DNA of 64,000 nucleotides from the NCBI GenBank assembly GCA_022573225.1, contig JACZUI010000004.1, positions 28,579 to 92,578 on the forward strand, given 5' to 3'. Under the pieces are notes generated by a model. It was not told where the DNA came from and searched no databases. It saw only the letters and a program-made list of their open reading frames with translations. This DNA comes from Acidobacteriota bacterium (GTDB taxonomy: Bacteria > Actinomycetota > Acidimicrobiia > Spongiisociales > ZC4RG35). Of the stretch, positions 8,991 to 18,456 are shown one piece after another. The position numbers and the translations under genes were made by a program. Numbering within the stretch: the stretch's first letter is position 1; each line of letters begins with the position of its first letter.

Positions 8991-10513
8991 AGCCCGGTTC
9001 CAATCGCTGGATCCAGCGCGGTGAAACCCGCTAGGTAGCTGTCCCGCTCCTCCTTGAGGCGTTCGACACGATCCCGATACCCCTCGCCCCGATCCTGTCG
9101 CTCATAGAGTCGAAGGGGTTGGAGCAGCTCGTTATCGTCGATTCCCGGCACCGAAACCGCGATGTCGTAACCAAAATCAGGGTCATTCACCCAATCGATG
9201 GTCCCCTCGACGATTCCCTGAACCATCGCCGAGGTATCCCGAATCCGAACCTTCTTCGACCCTTCGCCTTCACCGCCAACGCGGCCGGTGTTGAGGACGA
9301 AGGCTTCCAGATCAGGAGTGGCTTCGAGGAGCTCCAGAAGCCGGTTTCCCTGCCAGGCGTCATCGTTGAAAAAGAAAGGGTTGGTGCCCGGCACCCGCAG
9401 GCTCTTGCCCTCCTCGGCAGCTCCGCCGGCAGACGTTCCTTTGGTCTCGCCCAGCATGAAGTAGGCCGGGATCTGGGCAGCCTTGAGCCTGGCGACTCCG
9501 GGGATGATGTGGTCCGAGCGGTTCAGGATCAGCAAGTATCGGGCGGGTGGCACGTCACTTGGGTCACGATGACGAATGTTGGCGAGGGGAAAGGTAGATC
9601 TCCCATTTGCCGTGTAATCGGTGTCGAAGAAGTCCACACGGCCGCTGCCATCGACCGAGACATTCTCGAGCCAGGCGTCAGGCCGGGCGGTGCCGCCGTA
9701 AATCGTGGGCTCGTCATCGGGATCGAGTCCGAACGTCTTGGCAAAACAGCCCGCCTCGGTGGTGAAGACCCCTCCACCAGGCATCAGTGCGACGAAGTCG
9801 TCCTGAACCGGCAGCGAACCGGCCTGCTGGCGAAACGTTGTGGTGGTCTTGCCGGTGCCGGACAACCCGATGATGAGCATCGACTCCTCAACCCCGCTGC
9901 GGGTCGACTCGGCGGGATAGGTCTTGAGCCCGGCATGGAGGGCCAGGCCCCCACGGTCGTAGACGACCTTGTTCCACATCCGCAGACCGCCCATCTTCGA
10001 CTCACCGAAGTAGTCGGAGCCAAACACTCGAGTCACCCACTTGTCGTGGTCGACGATGATCAGCCGATCGTCGGGTTTGTCGGGAGCCGGAAGTGTCGGC
10101 GTGTAGATGACGGTGAACTCAGGGGTGAAATCGTTGCCGGGGGGGAAATACAGCTGCTGCTGCATGGCAGCGATATTTGGCTGCGAAGCCTCGATGAAAA
10201 GCCGGCAACCGGTACGGAAGTCGACATCCGGGCCGATGTAGCCCTCGATGAGAATCATGTCCCGTTGGGCGATGTGCTCGTCCTGAAGCCTGGACCAACG
10301 ATCGGCCTCTTCGCGTGAGATCCGGTTCTGATGGATCTCATCCTCTGCAACGAAGAACGTGGAGTTCTTGAGACGGGCCGTTACCTCGGCCTGATAATTC
10401 AGGTTGTTGAACTCGGTCTCGGTAACGCGGGGCATCACGTCAAGTGCCATTTCGCGCAGTCGCGACTGACTCGGGTTTCTCTCAACAGTCGCGGCTGCGG
10501 GCAACGTGAACAT
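8981..10513 (-). CDS. Phosphoenolpyruvate carboxykinase (ATP), divergent PckA-like
   Basis: LIIGLSGTGKTTTTF kinase-1a P-loop; FGSDYFGESKMGGLRMWNKVVYDRGGLALHAG; GGTARPDAW. Confidence 0.75.
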   Translation of the reverse strand: MFTLPAAATVERNPSQSRLREMALDVMPRVTETEFNNLNYQAEVTARLKNSTFFVAEDEIHQNRISREEADRWSRLQDEHIAQRDMILIEGYIGPDVDFRTGCRLFIEASQPNIAAMQQQLYFPPGNDFTPEFTVIYTPTLPAPDKPDDRLIIVDHDKWVTRVFGSDYFGESKMGGLRMWNKVVYDRGGLALHAGLKTYPAESTRSGVEESMLIIGLSGTGKTTTTFRQQAGSLPVQDDFVALMPGGGVFTTEAGCFAKTFGLDPDDEPTIYGGTARPDAWLENVSVDGSGRVDFFDTDYTANGRSTFPLANIRHRDPSDVPPARYLLILNRSDHIIPGVARLKAAQIPAYFMLGETKGTSAGGAAEEGKSLRVPGTNPFFFNDDAWQGNRLLELLEATPDLEAFVLNTGRVGGEGEGSKKVRIRDTSAMVQGIVEGTIDWVNDPDFGYDIAVSVPGIDDNELLQPLRLYERQDRGEGYRDRVERLKEERDSYLAGFTALDPAIGTGLYG

Positions 10514-10566
10514 CTGGCTTCTCTCACCCCTCTGAAGTGAAGGCGGCAGGGTAATCGGCCACTGGG

Positions 10567-11520
10567 CTACTCACGAAGCGGGTAGGCAGCGGGCATCGGC
10601 CTTCCGAGCAAGCCGGCTATGAGATTCTCGACTGCAAGGGCAGCCATGTCCGCCCTCGCCCGAGTGGATGCACTCCCGATGTGGGGCACGACAAGACAGT
10701 TGGAAAGACCAAGCAGCGGGTGATCAGACGGCAGCGGTTCCGGCTCGGTCACATCGAGAGCCGCTCCGGCGATCCCACCAGACTCGAGGGCAGACACAAG
10801 GGCATCGGTGTCGATCAGCCCTCCCCTGGCGACGTTGACGAGGTACGCCTCGGGACGCATCAGACCGAGGGCTTCGGCATCGATCAGGTGATAGGTGTCG
10901 TCGACAAGAGGAGCCGCGAGCACCACAGCATCGGACCGAGCCAGCAGTTCGTCCATCTCGACCCTCTCCGACCCTGCAACGTTCTTCTCGGAAGGCGCGG
11001 CATAAAGCACCCTCATCTCGAATCCCGCCGCCCGCTTGGCCACAGCCGTGCCGATTCGCCCCATGCCCACGATCCCGATGGTCATCTGGTACAACTCACG
11101 GCCCAACATCTCCCAGGGGTCCCATGGCCCCCATCTGCCCTCCCTGACGACGGCTGCGCCCTCGGGCAAACGACGTGCCACGGATGCCAACAAGGCAAAG
11201 GCCGTGTCGGCGACTGCGTTGGTGAGAACACCCGGAGTGTGCCCAACCTGAATGCGCCGCGCCGCACACGCGACAAGATCGATGTTGTCGACCCCAACGG
11301 CCATCTGCGAGACAACCCGAAGCTCGGGTGAAGCCGCCAACACCCCGGCATCGACCGGGGTCGTGAGCATTGTGAGTATCCCATCACAGCCGGCCACCTC
11401 GCGAACAAGCCTGTGACGAGGGATGGGCCCTGGTCCCGGCCAGATCGAGAGTTCAGCAATATCAGACAGCGGCTCAACGATCGGTTCTGGGATCTCGTTG
11501 CAGACAAATACTCGATGCAT
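10567..11520 (-). CDS. D-isomer-specific 2-hydroxyacid dehydrogenase
   Basis: TIGIVGMGRIGTAVAKRA; LVNVARGGLIDTDALVSAL; VVPHIGSAS. Confidence 0.9.
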   Translation of the reverse strand: MHRVFVCNEIPEPIVEPLSDIAELSIWPGPGPIPRHRLVREVAGCDGILTMLTTPVDAGVLAASPELRVVSQMAVGVDNIDLVACAARRIQVGHTPGVLTNAVADTAFALLASVARRLPEGAAVVREGRWGPWDPWEMLGRELYQMTIGIVGMGRIGTAVAKRAAGFEMRVLYAAPSEKNVAGSERVEMDELLARSDAVVLAAPLVDDTYHLIDAEALGLMRPEAYLVNVARGGLIDTDALVSALESGGIAGAALDVTEPEPLPSDHPLLGLSNCLVVPHIGSASTRARADMAALAVENLIAGLLGRPMPAAYPLRE

Positions 11521-11573
11521 CAGACGAGGCTAAACAATGCGACAGTTCCGCAGTGCGAGGCCGATATTGTTGG

Positions 11574-12392
11574 ATGGTGATACGACCATCCCGAGTCCTC
11601 GTTCTTCTGGTCTTCCTGGTCGCCGCCTGTGGCGGTGAACCGGTCGCGAGCCCCGGCACGACCACCACCACATCGCCGCCTGCCCCGACGACGACGTCGA
11701 CGTCGACCAGTTTCCCGGTCGAAGTCGAAGTCGAGTCCGTCCCGGACGACCGGCCGATCTTTCAAGGGCTCAGCGCAATGACCGTTCCTGAGGGAACGAC
11801 CCTCGTGGCAATGGCCTCGGGTGAAGTAGAGGTGTATGAGAGCCCGGGGGACACAACCCCCATTCATGTGCTCCCCGCAGAGACGATCTTGGGGACCGTG
11901 ACGGTGCTCAGCATCGTGCAGGGGCCCATCGACGGTTGGGCAGAGGTTCTCCTCCCTGTTCGCCCCAACGATGCGACGGGGTGGATCGACACCAGCGAGA
12001 TGTCGATGTTCGTCGTCGAAGGACGGGTCGTAATCAACCTCTCAGAGCGAAGTCTCATCTACTTCGAGAATGAGGAGGTCGTTCTGGAAACGGCCATCGC
12101 AATTGGCACCAACCGCAACCCGACGCCAACCGGCAGTTTCTTCGTCACCGACACTGTGACGCTGGCAGATCCAAACAGCCCATGGGGCCCCCACGCCTTC
12201 GGCCTATCCGCGCGATCGGACACGATCACCGAGTACAACGGTGGCGACGGCATCATCGGGATTCACGGGACGAATCGCCCGAGCTCAGTTGGCCAAGCGG
12301 CTTCGCTCGGTTGTATCAGACTGCCCAACGACGTCATCACCCAACTGCACGAGAGGATTCCGATCGGGACACCGGTCGAGATCGTCGCCTAA
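11574..12392 (+). CDS. L,D-transpeptidase (YkuD) lipoprotein
   Basis: Lipobox LVAACGG; IIGIHGTNRPSSVGQAASLGCIRLPN YkuD catalytic motif. Confidence 0.85.
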   Translation: MVIRPSRVLVLLVFLVAACGGEPVASPGTTTTTSPPAPTTTSTSTSFPVEVEVESVPDDRPIFQGLSAMTVPEGTTLVAMASGEVEVYESPGDTTPIHVLPAETILGTVTVLSIVQGPIDGWAEVLLPVRPNDATGWIDTSEMSMFVVEGRVVINLSERSLIYFENEEVVLETAIAIGTNRNPTPTGSFFVTDTVTLADPNSPWGPHAFGLSARSDTITEYNGGDGIIGIHGTNRPSSVGQAASLGCIRLPNDVITQLHERIPIGTPVEIVA

Positions 12393-12429
12393 AGGCGAGA
12401 TCGTCGCCTAAAGGCGAGATCGTCGCCTA
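12378..12429. repeat. 19-bp tandem repeat (2.7 copies) spanning the L,D-transpeptidase stop codon
   Basis: GAGATCGTCGCCTAAAGGC x2 plus GAGATCGTCGCCTA. Confidence 0.95.
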
Positions 12430-12443
12430 GTACTGCCGAAGGC

Positions 12444-12481
12444 GAGAGCCTTGCTATCGCCCGAGAGCCTTGCTATCGCCG
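12444..12481. repeat. 19-bp tandem repeat (2 copies) at the 3' end of the convergent MaoC gene
   Basis: GAGAGCCTTGCTATCGCCC / GAGAGCCTTGCTATCGCCG. Confidence 0.95.
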
Positions 12482-13330
12482 CGTAATCACCGCATTCGTG
12501 ATGACCGGCAGACCACGCTCCTGGGTTTCCGCCACCACGAGAACGCGATCCCCCTCGTCCCAGATTCGGGACACGATCGTCTCCCCCGGGAACACATGGC
12601 CCGAGAACCGGCTCCGATAGGAGGCGATATCGCCGGCTTGACCTTCAAAGACGCTGTCTGCGACCGCCTTGGCGACGATCCCATAGGTACAAAGCCCATG
12701 CAGGATGGGACGCTCATATCCGGCGAATGCGGCAAACCCCGGGTCGGCATGGAGCGGGTTCTTGTCCCCCGAGGAGATACGGTAGAGCAGCGCCTGCTGG
12801 GGCAGCGTCGCCGACTGGACGACGTGCTCCGGCTCCCGATCTGGGATTTCGATGGATGTCGAGGGACCGCTGTCGCCGCCAAATCCCCCTTCGCCCTTGA
12901 TGTAGATCGACGACCGGTTGGTGAACAACGGCTCTCCCGTGCTCTCGAGACGAGAGACGATCTCCATCACGACCAATGCGCCCTTGCCCTTATCGAATAT
13001 GTTGGTGACGGTCCCCTCGTTGGTCACCGCCCCGCTTGTCGGGATTCGATCATGGAGGATCGTCTCCTGCTCGCCGTGTAGAACCTGGGCCAGGTTGATG
13101 TCCAGCCCGTCCACGAAGGCGAAACTCATCATCATCTCGAATGGCGGGATCGTCGCGTAGGTGGGCAATACCTGGAGGTCGCCCTCGTACACATATCGAA
13201 GCTCGTCGGGGTCGACCGGATCCGATCCGGCTCCGATGCCAAGGTGATAGAGGATCACGTCGTCATCGGTCCAGGAATAAACCGGCCCCTCCAGGGTGGC
13301 GCCAAGTGCCTTCTCGATGTCGATAGGCAT
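12473..13330 (-). CDS. MaoC-family hot-dog dehydratase (enoyl-CoA hydratase 2-like)
   Basis: YHLGIGAG...YPTYATIPPF-like N-half; YRISSGDKNPLHADPGFAAFAGYERPILHGLCTYG. Confidence 0.85.
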   Translation of the reverse strand: MPIDIEKALGATLEGPVYSWTDDDVILYHLGIGAGSDPVDPDELRYVYEGDLQVLPTYATIPPFEMMMSFAFVDGLDINLAQVLHGEQETILHDRIPTSGAVTNEGTVTNIFDKGKGALVVMEIVSRLESTGEPLFTNRSSIYIKGEGGFGGDSGPSTSIEIPDREPEHVVQSATLPQQALLYRISSGDKNPLHADPGFAAFAGYERPILHGLCTYGIVAKAVADSVFEGQAGDIASYRSRFSGHVFPGETIVSRIWDEGDRVLVVAETQERGLPVITNAVITRR

Positions 13331-13334
13331 TGGT

Positions 13335-14243
13335 TCAGCCCGACATCATCTGGCCGATGAGCACGATCTCCTCGGCCAGGTTGCCGGGGATCACGTAATC
13401 CGACAGATCACGAACGGCATCCAGGTTGTCGGCGAGCTCTTCCACGCTGGGAACCTCACCCTGGCCGGCAAACCAACCGCTGTTGGTACCGATGAAGATC
13501 CGCGCATAGCGGCCGCCGCCCACCGAGAAGATCTCGTGCGTGTACTCGTTGGTCTCAGAGCAGAGATAAACGACCATCGGCATCACCTGCTTGGGATCCA
13601 CGAGATCAACCAGCGGGCCCAGGATGTCCTCGGTCATCCTGGTGCGTGCGATCGGGGCGATCACGTTCGACTTGATGTTGTACTTCATCCCTTCGATGGC
13701 GAGGACGTTGGAGAGCCCCAACAGGCCGGCCTTGGCGGCCCCGTAGTTGGCCTGGCCGAAGTTCCCGAAGATCCCAGCCGCTGATGACGTATGAACAAAC
13801 CGTCCATAGCCCTTTTCCTTCATGACTCGAAAGGCCGGGTGGGAAACGAAGAACGCTCCCCTGAGATGAACATCCAGGACCACCTCGACCTCATCGAGTG
13901 TCATGTTGGCAAATGACTTGTCGCGTAGGATTCCGGCGTTGTTGACCACGATGTCGACCGTCCCGAAGGCATCGAGGGCCTTCTGGATGATGGCCTCGGC
14001 TCCCTCTCTGGTAGACACCGAGTCGTAATTGGCCGCCGCCTCGCCGCCTGTCGACGTGATCTCTTCGACCACGACGTCTGCGGCCGACGTAGATTCCCCG
14101 CTCCCGTCGACGGCGCCGCCCAGGTCGTTGACCACAACGCGAGCGCCTCGACGGGCGAACTCGAGGGCGTACTCGCGGCCGAGCCCGCCCCCCGCTCCGG
14201 TGATTACCGCGACGCGACCATCAAACGTGATTGGTTCACTCAT
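13335..14243 (-). CDS. SDR family (MFE-2-type 3-hydroxyacyl-CoA dehydrogenase-like)
   Basis: FDGRVAVITGAGGGLGREYALEFARRGARVVVNDLGG; VNNAGILRDKSFANM; NYGAAKAGLLGLSN. Confidence 0.9.
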   Translation of the reverse strand: MSEPITFDGRVAVITGAGGGLGREYALEFARRGARVVVNDLGGAVDGSGESTSAADVVVEEITSTGGEAAANYDSVSTREGAEAIIQKALDAFGTVDIVVNNAGILRDKSFANMTLDEVEVVLDVHLRGAFFVSHPAFRVMKEKGYGRFVHTSSAAGIFGNFGQANYGAAKAGLLGLSNVLAIEGMKYNIKSNVIAPIARTRMTEDILGPLVDLVDPKQVMPMVVYLCSETNEYTHEIFSVGGGRYARIFIGTNSGWFAGQGEVPSVEELADNLDAVRDLSDYVIPGNLAEEIVLIGQMMSG

Positions 14244-14285
14244 CTCTCTTCCTTCACTAACGCCCCGACCAGCACCGACAGGGCA

Positions 14286-15434
14286 CTAGAGACCCAACGA
14301 CCGACCGATGATCTCCTTCATGATCTCGGTCGTCCCGCCGTAGATGGTCTGCACCCTGGCGTCCCTGAAGGCACGGGCGATCGGATATTCCTCCATGTAA
14401 CCCCATCCCCCAAAGAACTGAAGACAGCGGTCGATTACACGATTCTCGAGTTCGGTAACCCACCACTTGGCCTTGGCGGCCTCCTCCGCGCTCAACTCTC
14501 CGGCGTTATGGACGACGATCTGGTTGTCCACGTAGGACTGCCCGATATCGAGCTCTGTCCTCATTTCCGCCATCAGGTGCTTGACAGTCTGAAACGAACC
14601 GATCGGCTGGCCGAACGCTTGCCGCTCCTTGACGTACTCCAGAGTCCAGTCGAAGGCCACCTGCGCATGCGCAATCGATCCGACCGCGAGCGACAGCCGC
14701 TCCTGGGGAAGATTCTCGACAATATGGACGAACCCACGGCCCTCGTCTCCCAGAAGGTTCTCCACAGGCACATAAACATCGTCGAAGAACAGCTCGGCAG
14801 TGTCCTGGGAATGAAGCCCGATCTTCTCGAGGTTGCGACCGCGGGTGAAGCCCTCCATACCGTCCTCAACCACCAGGAGGCTCATCCCGGAGTGGCGCTG
14901 GGACGGATCGGTCTTGACCGCGGTGACTATCAGGTCGGAGTTGATTCCGTTCGTGACGAATGTCTTCGAACCGTTGACGATGTAGTGATCACCGTCGCGG
15001 ATGGCGGTCGTCTTGATCCCAGCGAGATCCGAGCCCGCACCGGGCTCGGTCATGGCGATCGCCGTCATCAGCGCGCCCGAGGCGATACCGGGCAACCATC
15101 GGGTCGCCTGCTCCTCATTGGACAGCTTGGTGAAGTACGGGGTAACGACGTCGTTGTGGAGCGTGATCGCAAGACCGGAAGCGAAAGCATCCCCGTAGAT
15201 CAGCTCCTCAACCACAACAGCGTTGAACCGGAAGTCGTCCACTCCCCCTCCGCCGTGCTCGACCGGAATCGCCATTCCCAACAACCCGGCATCTCCGGCC
15301 TTGTGAAACATGGCCTTATCGATCTTCCCCTCGGTCTCCCACTTGGCCACATTCGGGGAGACCTCGCGGTCCACGAACTCGTGAACCGAGGCTCGATACA
15401 GCTCGTGATCCGCCTCGTAGAGGGTTCGCTTCAT
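14286..15434 (-). CDS. Acyl-CoA dehydrogenase
   Basis: AIAMTEPGAGSDLAGIKTTA; ERQAFGQPIGSFQTVKH; CLQFFGGWGYMEEYPIARAFRDARVQTIYGGTTEIMKEII. Confidence 0.95.
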   Translation of the reverse strand: MKRTLYEADHELYRASVHEFVDREVSPNVAKWETEGKIDKAMFHKAGDAGLLGMAIPVEHGGGGVDDFRFNAVVVEELIYGDAFASGLAITLHNDVVTPYFTKLSNEEQATRWLPGIASGALMTAIAMTEPGAGSDLAGIKTTAIRDGDHYIVNGSKTFVTNGINSDLIVTAVKTDPSQRHSGMSLLVVEDGMEGFTRGRNLEKIGLHSQDTAELFFDDVYVPVENLLGDEGRGFVHIVENLPQERLSLAVGSIAHAQVAFDWTLEYVKERQAFGQPIGSFQTVKHLMAEMRTELDIGQSYVDNQIVVHNAGELSAEEAAKAKWWVTELENRVIDRCLQFFGGWGYMEEYPIARAFRDARVQTIYGGTTEIMKEIIGRSLGL

Positions 15435-15451
15435 TTGCCTGCCTGGTCCCC

Positions 15452-17290
15452 CTACACGCCGGAGTAGAGGGCTTCGATCTCCTCGGAGTACTTCTCCAGC
15501 ACGACCTGCCGCTTGAGTTTCAGCGACGGTGTGACTTCACCGGATTCGGGGGTCCAGTCATCAGGGACGATGACCCACTTCTTGACCTGCTCCACCCGTG
15601 CCACCTTGGCATTGGCCGCCTCTATTGCCTGCTCCACCTCCGACTTCACCTCAGGAAGCCGGGAGAAGCTCGCCAGATCGGCGTATTCGAGACCATGAGC
15701 CTCGGCCCAATCCGGCGCCTCTTCCGCGTCGAGAGCGATGATCATGGTGAGGAACTTCCTCCTGTCGCCGACCATGGCAGCCTTGGAGATGAGGGGGTGA
15801 TTGCCCAGCGCGACCTCGAGCTTGGCCGGAGCGATGTTCTTCCCGGCCGCCGTGATGATGATCTCCTTCTTGCGACCGATGATCCAGACATAGCCGTCGT
15901 CATCGATCCGGGCCAGGTCTCCACTGTGGAACCAACCGTCGCTGTGGAACGATTCCCTGGTGGCATCGTCGAGCTTGAAGTAGCCATCGGTGATCACGCC
16001 ACCCCGGATCAGCAGCTCGTCGTCTTCGGCGGTCTTCAACTCGACCCCGGGCAAGGCCTGGCCCACCGAACCGAAACGCATCGGGCCCATCACGGTCACA
16101 GTGGCCGGGCCCGAGGTCTCCGACAGCCCATAGATCTCATGCAAGGGGATGCCGATGGTGTGGAAGAACTTCACCAGGTCGGCGTCGATCGGTGCCGCAG
16201 CCGTTATGGCTACCTCGACGGCATCCATCCCCAGCCCCTCACGAACCTTTGAAAGGGCGATCTTGTCGAGAATGCCCGCGGTCATCGGACCCGACTTGCC
16301 CTCAGACTCGGCTTCGACCCGCTTCTCGTTTGCCGCCAAAGCCCGGTCGAGAATGGTCTTCTTGATGCCCTCGGCCTGCCCAAACCGCGCCATGAGGCGA
16401 GCATGGAACTTCTCAAAGACCCGGGGCACTCCAACGAAGAGGGTGGGTCGGGCAACCTGGAGGTACTCCAGAACGCCGGAGATATTGGGGCAGAACCAAA
16501 CCTGGCCCGCAAGATAGGTCGCGACGTAATGGGTGGCGAGACGCTCCGCGATATGCGCAAGGGGGAGGTAGGACACCATACGCGGCCCGGGACGGATGTT
16601 TGCAGCGCGGCGGATCGACTCGGCGGTCCAGACCACGTTGCGATGGGTGATCATCACGCCCTTGGGAGTGCCTGTTGTGCCCGACGTGTAGATCAAGGTT
16701 GCCAGTCCATCGGGGTCGATGGCCGACACAGATCGGGCCACGGTCTCGGGGTCTTCGCTGAGCCTTTTCTTGCCCCGGACGAGCAGCTCGTCCCAGCTCA
16801 GCACCCAGTCGGCGGTCTCGTAGTTCTCGGCGCCCGTCATCAGGACCACATAGCGAAGGTTGGGAAGCTCGGCCCGGATCTCATCCCATCGTTTCATGAG
16901 ATCGAGGTCCTCGAGGATCGCCACTGTTGCCTTGCAGTTGTCGGCGATGTACTGGACCTGACCGGCCTGAAGCGTCGAGTAGATGGTTACCCCCGTCGCT
17001 CCGGCATGAACTGCGGCGTAGTCGGCGATGACGTGCTCGGGTCGATTGCCGGCCATGATCGCAACGAACTCACCGTCGCCCACTCCCAGGGCCTGGAGCC
17101 CGGCAGCCGCCTCGTAGACTACCTGGTGGTACTGCTTCCAGGTGATGTGCTGCCAGTCGCCATCCTTCCAGTGGATCGCCGGCTGGTCCCCATACCGCTC
17201 CGCGTTCCGGTTGAAGAAGTCGATAATCGTCTTGCCTTCGACTACGGCATCGATGGCGGCACTTTCGTCAAGGACGGCTTGTTCGGTCAT
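15452..17290 (-). CDS. Long-chain acyl-CoA synthetase (FadD-like)
   Basis: LIYTSGTTGTPKGVMITHRN; YGLSETSG; GWFHSGDLARID. Confidence 0.95.
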   Translation of the reverse strand: MTEQAVLDESAAIDAVVEGKTIIDFFNRNAERYGDQPAIHWKDGDWQHITWKQYHQVVYEAAAGLQALGVGDGEFVAIMAGNRPEHVIADYAAVHAGATGVTIYSTLQAGQVQYIADNCKATVAILEDLDLMKRWDEIRAELPNLRYVVLMTGAENYETADWVLSWDELLVRGKKRLSEDPETVARSVSAIDPDGLATLIYTSGTTGTPKGVMITHRNVVWTAESIRRAANIRPGPRMVSYLPLAHIAERLATHYVATYLAGQVWFCPNISGVLEYLQVARPTLFVGVPRVFEKFHARLMARFGQAEGIKKTILDRALAANEKRVEAESEGKSGPMTAGILDKIALSKVREGLGMDAVEVAITAAAPIDADLVKFFHTIGIPLHEIYGLSETSGPATVTVMGPMRFGSVGQALPGVELKTAEDDELLIRGGVITDGYFKLDDATRESFHSDGWFHSGDLARIDDDGYVWIIGRKKEIIITAAGKNIAPAKLEVALGNHPLISKAAMVGDRRKFLTMIIALDAEEAPDWAEAHGLEYADLASFSRLPEVKSEVEQAIEAANAKVARVEQVKKWVIVPDDWTPESGEVTPSLKLKRQVVLEKYSEEIEALYSGV

Positions 17291-17305
17291 GACTCCTCCG
17301 GAACG

Positions 17306-18445
17306 TCAGGCGACGGCTGCTTTGGCCCGGAGCATACCGATCTGCTCCTGGCTATAGCCCAGTGAGGCAAGCACGCGATCGGTGTCGCTCCCGGGGAAGC
17401 TGGGAGGCGTGGGGTGCTCCCGCTTGGTGGCGGAGAAGCGAGGTGCCTTGGCAGGCTGAATCACGCCATCAACGGTGACAAACGTACCTCTGTGCGAGTT
17501 GTGAGGGTGCAAAGGCGCCTCGGATAGAGAGAGCACGGGAGCGACACAAGCGTCTCGTCCTTCAAACATGTCCTCCCACTCCTGGCGGGTTCGGGTCTTG
17601 AACGTCTCCTCGAACACGGAGCGCAATCTGGGCCAGCCGGATCGGTCGGTTTGGTCGCCTACGGCTACAGGATCGATGCCAAGCCCATCGAGCAACTCAC
17701 CAAAGAACTGTGGCTCGAGGGCGCCCACCGCCATATGTCGTCCGTCTGACGTCTCGTACACCGAATAGAAGGGAGCGCCCCCATCGAGGAGGTTCGACTC
17801 CCGCCGGTCGACCCAGCTGCCTTCGGCCAAGAATCCGTGCGTGGCAGTCGTCAGAAGCGCCGAGCCGTCAACCATTGCGGCGTCGACGACCTGCCCTTTG
17901 CCGGTTGATCCGACCTGGATGATGGCTGCGAGAACTCCAACGGCGAGGAGCATCCCGCCCCCGCCGTAATCCCCGACCAGATTGAGGGGCGGAATCGGAG
18001 AGTCGGCCGGGCCGGTGGCGTGGAGCGCTCCCGATAGGGCTATGTAGTCGATGTCATGTCCGGCACTCTTGGCCAGAGGCCCTTCTTGGCCCCAACCTGT
18101 CATCCTCCCATAGACGAGACGGGCGTTCCTGGCCAGGCATTCTGCCGGGCCCAGTTGGAGACGCTCGGTTACCCCCGGCCGGAACCCCTCGATAAGGGCA
18201 TCGGCCCTAGCGGCGAGGTCGAGGAGCACTTGCCTTCCCCCCTCGTGCTTCAGATCGACCCCGATCGACAGCTTGCCCCGGTTGTGGAGATCAAACCTGG
18301 TGGTCGCCGTGGGACTCCCGATCACATCTGAGACGCGGTCGACGCGGATTACTTCGGCGCCGAGATCAGCCAGCACCATCCCGCAGAAAGGAGCAGGTCC
18401 CAGACCGGCCAGTTCGATGACGCGAACCCCCTCTAGCGGGCCCAT
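17306..18445 (-). CDS. CaiB/BaiF family CoA transferase / alpha-methylacyl-CoA racemase-like
   Basis: GPLEGVRVIELAGLGPAPFCGMVLADLGAEVIRVDR; GHDIDYIALSGAL. Confidence 0.9.
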   Translation of the reverse strand: MGPLEGVRVIELAGLGPAPFCGMVLADLGAEVIRVDRVSDVIGSPTATTRFDLHNRGKLSIGVDLKHEGGRQVLLDLAARADALIEGFRPGVTERLQLGPAECLARNARLVYGRMTGWGQEGPLAKSAGHDIDYIALSGALHATGPADSPIPPLNLVGDYGGGGMLLAVGVLAAIIQVGSTGKGQVVDAAMVDGSALLTTATHGFLAEGSWVDRRESNLLDGGAPFYSVYETSDGRHMAVGALEPQFFGELLDGLGIDPVAVGDQTDRSGWPRLRSVFEETFKTRTRQEWEDMFEGRDACVAPVLSLSEAPLHPHNSHRGTFVTVDGVIQPAKAPRFSATKREHPTPPSFPGSDTDRVLASLGYSQEQIGMLRAKAAVA

Positions 18446-18456
18446 TTCAGTGGATC

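Noticed and set aside
9119-10318. 399-aa plus-strand ORF
   Set aside because: Fully antisense to the PEP carboxykinase; no recognisable domain; GC-rich antisense artefact.
14508-15467. 319-aa plus-strand ORF
   Set aside because: Antisense to the acyl-CoA dehydrogenase with no motifs.
16403-17365. 320-aa plus-strand ORF
   Set aside because: Antisense to the FadD-like CDS.
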